Program-made: the position numbers and the translations under genes | Shown here: positions 1 through 5,050 of the stretch, in pieces | Position numbering within the stretch: position 1 is the stretch's first letter | How the letters are laid out: every line of letters starts with the position of its first letter | Assembly: GCA_946886995.1 (NCBI GenBank) | Contig: CAMPJU010000092.1 | Location: 1-5,882 of the forward strand | Source: an uncultured Lysobacteraceae bacterium | Lineage (GTDB): Bacteria; Pseudomonadota; Gammaproteobacteria; Xanthomonadales; Xanthomonadaceae | Direction of reading: 5' to 3' | Length of the DNA: 5,882 bases | Notes under the pieces: model-generated | Told to the model about the DNA's origin: nothing | What the model saw: the letters and a program-made list of their open reading frames with translations, nothing else | Database searches by the model: none

Positions 1-242
1 ACGACGGCAACACCATCGTGGTGATCGAGCACAACCTGGACGTGATCAAGACCGCGGACTGGGTGGTCGACCTGGGACCCGAGGGTGGCCATCGCGGCGG
101 ACAGGTGATCGCCACCGGCACGCCGGAGGACCTGGTGCGCACGCCGGCATCGCACACCGGGCGCTTCCTGGCGAAGCCGCTGGGCATGGATCCGGCCGAC
201 GCGAAGCCGACGAAGGCCGGAAAGCGGAAGTCCGCGGCCTGA
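1..242 (+). CDS. uvrA: UvrA, excinuclease ABC subunit A (C-terminal fragment, 5' end outside window)
   Basis: This is the last 79 residues of UvrA, the DNA-damage-recognition ATPase of nucleotide excision repair. It acts in the cytoplasm as a dimer and loads UvrB onto lesions. The reading frame is open from base 3 to a TGA at 240-242. The visible part has the hallmark end of the second ABC ATPase domain: a [13 protein letters not shown] stretch with the switch-loop histidine, then [11 protein letters not shown] and [13 protein letters not shown], which are near-invariant in UvrA. The tail is short, basic and alanine/lysine-rich, as in many proteobacterial UvrA proteins. The Walker A and B motifs, ABC signature and zinc modules lie upstream of the window. 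A perfect hairpin begins 6 bases after the stop and probably ends the transcript. The family call is near certain; only completeness is unknown. Confidence 0.96.
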   Translation, partial: DGNTIVVIEHNLDVIKTADWVVDLGPEGGHRGGQVIATGTPEDLVRTPASHTGRFLAKPLGMDPADAKPTKAGKRKSAA

Positions 243-248
243 ACGATC

Positions 249-268
249 GACCGGCCCGCAGGCCGGTC
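249..268. terminator. Bidirectional hairpin between convergent uvrA and the copper chaperone gene
   Basis: A perfect inverted repeat GACCGGCC / GGCCGGTC (249-256 and 261-268) with a CGCA loop lies between two convergent genes. It starts 6 bases after the uvrA stop. Its right arm contains most of the stop codon (267-269) of the leftward gene. Neither side has a T-run, so it is not a classic intrinsic terminator. It may be a 3'-end-stabilising or weak bidirectional terminator hairpin. Confidence 0.6.
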
Positions 269-698
269 AACGCACCTCGAATTCGCCGCGGAGGGTGCCG
301 CCGTCGCGCAACGCGAAGTCGATGGCGAGCGACTGGCCGGCGACGAGTTCGGCACGCGGGTCCGCCAGCATCAGGTGCAACCCGCCGGGCTGGAGCACCG
401 CTTCACCCTCGGCGGGCACCGTCAGTTCCACCAGTGGGCGCATCCGGCTGACGCCGTCGACCTCCGTGGTCTCGTGCAGCGAGACATCCGCGAACCCCGC
501 GCTGCTCGCACCGGTGATCACCAGAGGTGCGGGGCAGTCGTTCACGATCGTGCCGAAGCCGGCACGCATCGGCATCGACGGCGGGCCCGGTCGGATCCAG
601 CCGTCGTGGACCGCCGGCTGGCAGGTGCGCGAGCAACCCGGCGCGGCAATCAGCCCACCCAGCAGCAGTACCAGGGCCACGGCACGATTCATTCGCAT
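267..698 (-). CDS. PCu(A)C-type periplasmic copper chaperone
   Basis: This is a 143-residue exported protein of the PCu(A)C (formerly DUF461) family. These periplasmic Cu(I) chaperones deliver copper to the CuA or CuB centres of cytochrome oxidases. The copper motif is exact: H75, ten residues, M86, twenty-one residues, H108-x-M110. Family context includes the DGWIRPGPP strand and the SLHET, MRP and PGGLHLML blocks. The N-terminus has a hydrophobic export segment (about residues 6-20) ending in APGC. C22 could be lipidated, though A-P-G-C is a poor lipobox, or the signal may be cut nearby. I chose ATG 698 because a -10-like TATCAT would place the transcript start exactly there; a second ATG at 692 is equally in frame (141 residues). 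C26 and C55 are extra cysteines that could form a disulfide. No oxidase or SCO gene is visible nearby, so the partner is unknown. Confidence 0.88.
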   Translation of the reverse strand: MRMNRAVALVLLLGGLIAAPGCSRTCQPAVHDGWIRPGPPSMPMRAGFGTIVNDCPAPLVITGASSAGFADVSLHETTEVDGVSRMRPLVELTVPAEGEAVLQPGGLHLMLADPRAELVAGQSLAIDFALRDGGTLRGEFEVR

Positions 699-702
699 CG
701 GC

Positions 703-711
703 CTATGATAG
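703..711. promoter_or_regulatory. Symmetric -10-like core, probable divergent promoter
   Basis: CTATGATAG is an inverted repeat (CTAT / ATAG around one central G). It reads TATGAT on the + strand (704-709) and TATCAT on the - strand (710-705), each one mismatch from TATAAT. The + reading predicts a start near 716, giving a 24-base leader containing GGAG before the ATG at 740. The - reading predicts a start at 698, the first base of the copper-chaperone ATG. No good -35 is seen on either side, so this rests on the -10 and on position. Confidence 0.45.
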
Positions 712-739
712 CCGGCAGGTCCCGCCGGAGCCCTGCTCG

Positions 740-2314
740 ATGAAGCAAACGACGACGCCGCTTGCGCTTGCCTGCGCGGTTTCCGCCCTCCTGCTGGGTG
801 CATGCACCGCGGACGACGGCGATGCGCCCGCCGCGCGACCCGCCGCGCCCGCCACGGCCACCGAAACCGGCGACGAGCAGCAGGCACCGGCGGGCAACAC
901 CCGGCTCACCATCTACAGCGGCAACTACGACGTCCTCGCCTCGGGCCAGGGCGGCGGCCAGGCCGGCCACGCCCTGGTCCAGCGCGACCTGCGCTTCGAG
1001 TTGCAGGCCGGCGCCAACCGCGTCGCGATCGGCGAGTTTCCCGTGGGCATCGATGTCGCGGCGACATCGCTGCGCCCGACCACGCCCGGGGTGAGCGTCG
1101 GCACGCAGCGCTTCATGGCACCGCTCTCGGGCGCGCAGGAAGTGTTCGCACGCGCCACCGGCCGCCGCGTCGCCGTGGACCACACTTCGGGCGGTGCGCG
1201 CCAGACCGACAACGGGATCCTCGTGGCCGTCGGCGACGGCGTGACCCTGGCGCTGACGGACGGGCGCTACAAGGTCATCCGCGAATTCGACAGCCTCAGC
1301 GTGCTCGACACGACCGACCTGCCCGGTGCCGAACCGCAGTTGCGGTGGGAAGTGCAGGCGGAGCAGACCGGGCCCGCGGGGTTCCTGTTCGAACACCCGA
1401 CCGGCGGCCTGGCGTGGCGCGCGGAATACGTCGGGCGCATCGCGGACGCAGAAGACCCGGACGCTGCCTGCCAGCTCGCACTGACGGGCTACGCGATGAT
1501 CGTCAACCATTCGGGCACTCGGTTCGAAGATGCGGCGCTGACCCTGGTGGCGGGCGAACCCAACCGCGAGCCGGACGCCCGCAAGTACGCGCGCGCCACT
1601 GCTGTCGCGGCACCCCCGCCCGCACCGATGATGGAACAGGCGTCGATGCCGGTGGAGCGCCGCTCCGCCGAATACCACGCCTATGACCTGCCCGGCCGCA
1701 CCGACCTGGCGAACGGCGGCATCGAGCGCGTCGCGTTGTTCGCGCCGGTGCCCGCGGTGGACTGCGAGCGCCGCTACGAGACCCAGCCCGCCCTGCAGCC
1801 CTGGCTGCCACCGCGCCCGCTGGTGGAGCCCGGCTTCAACGACAGCACCGGCACCCAGCCGGTCGCCGCCGTCGTCGAGTTCGCGAACACCGAAGACGCG
1901 GGCCTGGGGCGGGCGCTGCCGGAGGGCCGGGTGCGCATGTTCGACGGCGAAGCATTCCTCGGCGAATCGTCGCTGGCCCACACGCCGAAGGGCGCGGACA
2001 TCCGGCTGGAAGTCGGGACCGCGTTCGACCTCACCGCCGAGCGCGAGCGGATGCGGTTCGACCTGGACCGCGCAGGCCGCACGATGACCGAATCGTTCCA
2101 GGTCACCCTGGCGAACGCGGGGGACGAGGACGCGACGATCATCGTCACCGAGCCGATGCCTCGCTGGAGCGACTGGGAGGTCACGACGAGTTCCGTGCCG
2201 GCCACCCGCCGCGATGCCCAGCACGCCGAGTTCGAGGTCCCCGTGCCCGCCGATGGCGAGACCGTGCTGACTTACACCGTGCGTTACCGCTGGCCGGCCG
2301 GCATGCGCCTGTGA
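740..2314 (+). CDS. DUF4139 domain-containing lipoprotein
   Basis: This is a 524-residue predicted lipoprotein of unknown function. The signal peptide ends in a good lipobox, LGAC, with C22 as the lipidated residue. A low-complexity Ala/Pro/Thr linker follows (about 23-53). An N-terminal beta-rich region spans about 54-215. The DUF4139 region runs from about 216 to the end, recognisable from GGLAWRAEYVGRI (222-234), VNHSGTRFEDAALTLVAGE (255-273) and GLGRALPEGRVRMF (388-401). A Pro/Ala/Met-rich insert lies at about 287-305. The mature chain has two cysteines besides C22, C244 and C342. Start ATG 740 is preceded by GGAG (727-730) at nine bases and is the only start that yields the signal peptide; the open frame upstream to 527 is not coding. 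The stop overlaps the GTG of the next gene, so the two are probably co-translated. DUF4139 has no settled biochemical role that I know of. Confidence 0.87.
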   Translation: MKQTTTPLALACAVSALLLGACTADDGDAPAARPAAPATATETGDEQQAPAGNTRLTIYSGNYDVLASGQGGGQAGHALVQRDLRFELQAGANRVAIGEFPVGIDVAATSLRPTTPGVSVGTQRFMAPLSGAQEVFARATGRRVAVDHTSGGARQTDNGILVAVGDGVTLALTDGRYKVIREFDSLSVLDTTDLPGAEPQLRWEVQAEQTGPAGFLFEHPTGGLAWRAEYVGRIADAEDPDAACQLALTGYAMIVNHSGTRFEDAALTLVAGEPNREPDARKYARATAVAAPPPAPMMEQASMPVERRSAEYHAYDLPGRTDLANGGIERVALFAPVPAVDCERRYETQPALQPWLPPRPLVEPGFNDSTGTQPVAAVVEFANTEDAGLGRALPEGRVRMFDGEAFLGESSLAHTPKGADIRLEVGTAFDLTAERERMRFDLDRAGRTMTESFQVTLANAGDEDATIIVTEPMPRWSDWEVTTSSVPATRRDAQHAEFEVPVPADGETVLTYTVRYRWPAGMRL

Positions 2315-3081
2315 GCCTCGTCGAATCCATCCGCCACGACGGTGCCATCCACGAGCTGCGCCTGGCGCGGCCTCCGGTCAACGCACTCAATCCGGCGCTG
2401 TGCGACGCATTGCGCGAGGCGGTGGCGACCGCGGTCGCCGAAGGTGCCCACGGGCTCGTGCTCTCCGGCGGCCCGAAGGTGTTTTCCGCCGGCATGGACG
2501 TGCCCTACCTGCTGGGCCTGGGCGACGACCGCAACGCGCTGAAGTCGGCATGGGAAGCGTTCTTCGCCGCCGCGCGCGCGCTGGCCGAATGCCCGGTACC
2601 GGTGGTCGCGGCCGTCGCGGGCCATGCGCCGGCCGGCGGCTGCGTGCTCACGCTGTGCTGCGACTACCGGGTGATGGCCAGCGGTCCGTTCACCATCGGC
2701 CTCAACGAGACGCAGGTGGGACTGGTCGCGCCGGAAGGCGTGCAGCACCTGTTGCGGCGAACGGTCGGCAACTACCGCGCCGAGCGCCTGCTGGTGGCCG
2801 GCGAGCTGGTGGATGCCGAACGGGCGCTGGCGATCGGGCTGGTCGACGAACTGGTCGGGGTCGACGAAGTCCCGCAGCGCGCGCTGGTCTGGCTGTCCGG
2901 GCTGCTCGCGCTGCCCCGCCAGCCGATGCTGGAGACGCGCGCGATCGCGCGCGCTGACCTGGTCGCCGCGCTGCGTCCGGAACGGATCCGGCTGGACCAC
3001 TTCCTCGATGCCTGGACCGATCCGGACACGCAGGCGGGGTTGCAGGCACTGGTCGCCCGGCTGACCAAGCCGGTGGCCTGA
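2311..3081 (+). CDS. Enoyl-CoA isomerase-like crotonase, resembling mitochondrial ECI1
   Basis: This is a 256-residue crotonase-fold protein, probably a cytoplasmic delta3,delta2-enoyl-CoA isomerase that shifts double bonds so unsaturated fatty acids can enter beta-oxidation. The oxyanion-hole segments are FSAGMD (A60) and PAGGCV (G109). The position of the hydratase-specific glutamate (rat hydratase Glu144) is V112. The other catalytic glutamate (Glu164 equivalent) is present as E133 in GLNETQVGLVAP. From memory, that block closely matches GLNETQLGIIAP of animal ECI1, as do CDYR and PAGGC. This is the single-glutamate isomerase pattern, not a hydratase pattern. The start is GTG at 2311, forming a GTGA overlap with the preceding stop. 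No clear Shine-Dalgarno is seen (GGCCGGCC lies there), so coupled translation is likely. The gene ends 5 bases from the convergent sulfurtransferase gene. A different crotonase activity remains possible. Confidence 0.85.
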   Translation: MSLVESIRHDGAIHELRLARPPVNALNPALCDALREAVATAVAEGAHGLVLSGGPKVFSAGMDVPYLLGLGDDRNALKSAWEAFFAAARALAECPVPVVAAVAGHAPAGGCVLTLCCDYRVMASGPFTIGLNETQVGLVAPEGVQHLLRRTVGNYRAERLLVAGELVDAERALAIGLVDELVGVDEVPQRALVWLSGLLALPRQPMLETRAIARADLVAALRPERIRLDHFLDAWTDPDTQAGLQALVARLTKPVA

Positions 3082-3086
3082 CGCGA

Positions 3087-3959
3087 TCAGTCCCGCGCGA
3101 CCGGACGATCCGGGTCGCCGATCCAGCCGCTCCACGAACCGGGATACAACCGGCCCGACGGCAGGCCCGCGTGGGCCATCGCGAGCAGGTGGTGGCAGGC
3201 GGTGACGCCCGAACCGCACATCGCGACGAGACCCGATGGTTCGCGACCGGCGAGGAGTGCGCCGAATTCCCGCTCCAGCCGGTCGGGCGACTTGAACCGC
3301 CCGTCCTCGCCCAGGTTGTCGGCGAACGGCCGGTTCACCGCCCCCGGAACGTGGCCCGCGACCCGGTCGAGCGGTTCGACTTCGCCACGGAAGCGCGGCG
3401 CCGCGCGCGCGTCGACGAGCAGGCCGCCGGCATCCAGGTGGGCCTGCACCGCGTCGGCATCCAGCAGCCGTTCCAGCGGCGACGTACGCGGGGTTTCCTG
3501 CAGGACCCTTGGCCGCGGAGTCTCCGTCGGAATCGCGGATGGTTCGCCGGCTTCCACGGGCAGGCCGAGCGCGACCCAGCGCGCCCATCCACCATCGAGC
3601 ACCGCCACGCGGCCGTGCCCGTGCGACCGCAGCAGCGACCACAAGCGCGCGGCCACGGATCCGTTGTCGGCGTCGTAGGCGACGACCTGGGTGTCGGGGC
3701 CGATGCCCCACGCGGAAATCGCCTGCGCGAACGCGTCCGGGTCGGGCCACGGATGCCGGCCATCGCGGGGGTCGTCGGATTGCCGGCTCAGGTCGCGATC
3801 GAGGTGTGCGTAACGCGCGCCGGGAATGTGCGCGGCGCGGAACTCGCGCTCGCCGAGCGCCGTGTCGGCCAGGCTGAAGCGGCAGTCGACGACGACAAGA
3901 CCGGCGGTGCCGAGCACGCCGGCAAGCGCTTCGGCCTGCACGAGCGTGCGCCAGTTCAA
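3087..3959 (-). CDS. sseA: SseA-type 3-mercaptopyruvate sulfurtransferase (two-domain rhodanese)
   Basis: This is a 290-residue tandem-rhodanese protein, normal length for the family. It moves sulfur from 3-mercaptopyruvate to thiols or cyanide through a cysteine persulfide, probably in the cytoplasm. The N-terminal domain (about 1-135) is the inactive copy, with VVDCRF, HIPGARYAHLDRDLS and VLDGGWARW; AYDADNG (95-100) sits where the active loop would be. The C-terminal domain (about 160-285) has VDARAAPRFRGE, HVPGAVNRPF and the active loop CGSGVTA with catalytic C248. That loop is the mercaptopyruvate type; thiosulfate enzymes typically have CRxGK. The chain ends YPGSWSGWIGDP. The start is a rare TTG at 3959, overlapping the DUF1289 stop as TTGA. 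No better start lies upstream, and MNWRTLVQAEAL matches a usual family beginning. It is probably translationally coupled to DUF1289. Confidence 0.93.
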   Translation of the reverse strand: MNWRTLVQAEALAGVLGTAGLVVVDCRFSLADTALGEREFRAAHIPGARYAHLDRDLSRQSDDPRDGRHPWPDPDAFAQAISAWGIGPDTQVVAYDADNGSVAARLWSLLRSHGHGRVAVLDGGWARWVALGLPVEAGEPSAIPTETPRPRVLQETPRTSPLERLLDADAVQAHLDAGGLLVDARAAPRFRGEVEPLDRVAGHVPGAVNRPFADNLGEDGRFKSPDRLEREFGALLAGREPSGLVAMCGSGVTACHHLLAMAHAGLPSGRLYPGSWSGWIGDPDRPVARD

Positions 3960-4132
3960 GCGCGCCTGGCCTCGCGTGCGGGCAGCACCGTCTCCATCAG
4001 GCGCAGCCGTTCGTCGTCGTCCATGTGCAGCCAGCGCGCGATCTCGGCGCTGCTGCGCAGGCAGCCATGACAGAGGCCGTGCTCATCCAGCGTGCATACA
4101 CCGATGCACGGGCTGAGCACGGCCTTGAACAT
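3956..4132 (-). CDS. Small DUF1289 protein with CX3CX7CX2C motif
   Basis: This 58-residue protein begins MFKAVLSPCIGVCTLDEHG. It belongs to the DUF1289 family, recognised from SPCIGVC, GLCHGCLR, EIARW and the DDERLRLM end. The four cysteines C9, C13, C21 and C24 (CX3CX7CX2C) suggest a metal- or Fe-S-binding knuckle; this is inference, since I know of no settled function. It starts at ATG 4132 and ends at TGA 3958-3956. The stop overlaps the TTG start of sseA by four bases, implying coupled translation. Upstream, GGGGA at seven bases from the ATG is the only candidate Shine-Dalgarno, and it lies in the 3' arm of a repeat hairpin (4139-4158). The gene is shorter than common ORF-length cut-offs and easily missed. 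The family call is strong from the cysteine spacing. Confidence 0.9.
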   Translation of the reverse strand: MFKAVLSPCIGVCTLDEHGLCHGCLRSSAEIARWLHMDDDERLRLMETVLPAREARRA

Positions 4133-4134
4133 TA

Positions 4135-4161
4135 CTGGATCCCCGCCTTCGCGGGGATGAC
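4135..4161. repeat. Dispersed-type palindromic repeat with perfect 8-bp hairpin
   Basis: The element contains ATCCCCGC (4139-4146), loop CTTC and GCGGGGAT (4151-4158), flanked by CTGG and GAC. Read leftward it translates to VIPAKAGIQ, a peptide often seen at the ends of spurious ORFs because this intergenic repeat is common in many proteobacterial genomes. It lies between the FKBP-like and DUF1289 genes. Only one copy is in this window, so its multicopy nature is from general knowledge. It may also reduce readthrough from the FKBP gene. Confidence 0.75.
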
Positions 4162-4163
4162 CA

Positions 4164-4178
4164 CGCGGCGTTGCCGCG
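4164..4178 (-). terminator. Second short hairpin just after the FKBP-like gene
   Basis: CGCGGC (4164-4169) and GCCGCG (4173-4178) form a perfect 6-bp stem with a three-base loop, three bases past the stop codon of the FKBP-like gene. No T-run follows. It stands in tandem with the repeat hairpin at 4139-4158. Together they could attenuate or protect the 3' end. The terminator role is inference. Confidence 0.35.
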
Positions 4179-4181
4179 CGG

Positions 4182-4886
4182 TCACTTGACGCCGACGAGG
4201 CGAACCTCGAACTGCACCGCGACGTTCGGCGGGAAACCGGTGCGCGGGTCCGCGCCGTACGCCTTGTCCGGCGGCAGCAGGACTTCCCACTTCGAACCGG
4301 CCGGCATCTGGGTCAGCACTTCGCGCATCGCGGGCATCTCGACCTGGTTGACCGGGATCGCCGGGATCGCCTTGGCGGGCTGCGCCTGGTCGGGACGCTG
4401 GCCCCACGGATACGGGCCGGCGACTTCCAGCTGGACCGTGCTGGACATGGTCGGCTTGGCGCCGGTGCCGGTCTCGAGCACGCGCACCATCGCCCCGCCC
4501 GGAAGCGAGCGGACGCCGCTGCGCGCCTTGTATTCGGCGACGTACTGGTTGCTGCGCGCCAGGTTCTCGGCGGCGGCCTTCTCGTACTCGGCCTTGGCCT
4601 GCTGGCCACGCTGCTGTTCGCGCTGCTGGAACGCCTCGACCGCCGGGCGCAGCTGGTCGGCCGGGACCGACGGCTCGCGCTTGGCGTGGGCGTCCTGGAT
4701 GCCCTTGACCAGCGCATTGATGTCGATCTGTTCGCCGCGGGCGATCAGGCCGTGCAGCGACTGGCCGTAGTCGTAGCCGAGCGCGTAGCTCAGCTTGCCG
4801 CTTTCCGTCGTGGTGTCCTGCGCGACGGCGGTGCCGGCGACCAGGGTCAGTGCCGCCAGGGTGGCAGCGAGCAGACGCAACTTCAT
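4182..4886 (-). CDS. Exported FkpA/Mip-like FKBP protein with a divergent FKBP domain
   Basis: This is a 234-residue protein with a clear Sec signal peptide (about 1-22, cut near AVA|QD), so it is periplasmic. Residues 30-125 form an FKBP N-terminal dimerisation region: KLSYALGYDYGQSL, then a long charged Gln/Glu/Lys-rich helix. The C-terminal region (128-234) matches an FKBP peptidyl-prolyl isomerase domain at LPGGAMVRVLETGTGAKP, MPAGSKWEVLLPPDKAYG and QFEVRLVGV. It differs in the middle. The usual DGTxFDSS block is replaced by a Pro/Gln/Ala-rich stretch (158-173), and the conserved tryptophan of the V-I-P-G-W motif is absent (MPAM, 184-187). The pocket tyrosine (Y210) and phenylalanine (F226) appear kept. 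It is probably a chaperone, perhaps with weak isomerase activity. Start ATG 4886 has a strong GGAGG at five bases and opens the signal peptide; upstream in-frame ATGs are rejected. Confidence 0.88.
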   Translation of the reverse strand: MKLRLLAATLAALTLVAGTAVAQDTTTESGKLSYALGYDYGQSLHGLIARGEQIDINALVKGIQDAHAKREPSVPADQLRPAVEAFQQREQQRGQQAKAEYEKAAAENLARSNQYVAEYKARSGVRSLPGGAMVRVLETGTGAKPTMSSTVQLEVAGPYPWGQRPDQAQPAKAIPAIPVNQVEMPAMREVLTQMPAGSKWEVLLPPDKAYGADPRTGFPPNVAVQFEVRLVGVK

Positions 4887-4890
4887 TCCA

Positions 4891-4896
4891 ACCTCC
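4891..4896 (-). promoter_or_regulatory. Strong Shine-Dalgarno fixing the FKBP-like start
   Basis: On the minus strand GGAGGT precedes the ATG at 4886 by about five bases. It decides the start in favour of the signal-peptide methionine over the in-frame ATGs at 5036 and 5018. Confidence 0.8.
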
Positions 4897-4935
4897 AGGG
4901 ATGTTCGGGCGCGCGTTCGAGCCCGAATGGACGCG

Positions 4936-4944
4936 CTAGGATAG
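4936..4944. promoter_or_regulatory. Symmetric -10-like core between FKBP-like and hydratase genes
   Basis: CTAGGATAG lies inside GCTA / TAGC arms (4935-4945). It reads TAGGAT rightward (4937-4942) and TATCCT leftward (4943-4938). The leftward reading predicts a start near 4931 and a 45-base leader for the FKBP-like gene. The rightward reading predicts a start near 4949 and a 102-base leader for the hydratase gene. It matches the 703-711 core at eight of nine bases. No good -35 element was found. Confidence 0.42.
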
Positions 4945-5050
4945 CTGTCGCAGGGGCCTCTCGCCACCGACGACCGGGACTCTGACCGGCGTCCCGCGGA
5001 CAAGTTCCGGGCCTCCATCCCTCCCTTCACCGACATTCATCTTCACGCCC

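Noticed and set aside
527..739. N-terminal extension of the DUF4139 gene to 527
   Set aside because: It overlaps the copper chaperone gene and precedes a clear lipoprotein signal with its own SD at 727-730.
699..887. N-terminal extension of the copper chaperone to 887
   Set aside because: The extension is Arg-rich, overlaps the divergent lipoprotein gene and would bury the signal peptide.
689..2224. Long open frame on the minus strand opposite the DUF4139 gene
   Set aside because: It is Arg/Gly/Ala-rich with no domain or signal peptide. It mirrors a well-supported lipoprotein gene, as expected in high-GC DNA.
2284..3750. 488-codon minus-strand open frame across the isomerase and sseA genes
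   Set aside because: It spans two recognised genes in the wrong frame, has low-complexity composition and no recognisable motif.
3171..4070. 299-codon plus-strand open frame opposite sseA and DUF1289
   Set aside because: It is antisense to two genes with clear catalytic or cysteine motifs and has no family resemblance.
4132..4407. Minus-strand open frame ending in VIPAKAGIQ
   Set aside because: It is a shadow of the FKBP-like gene running into the intergenic repeat; that peptide end is a hallmark of spurious ORFs.
4887..5036. N-terminal extension of the FKBP-like protein (ATG 5036 or 5018)
   Set aside because: It would place 44-50 Arg/Ser-rich residues before the signal peptide; ATG 4886 has a strong SD and the proposed promoter lies inside the extension.
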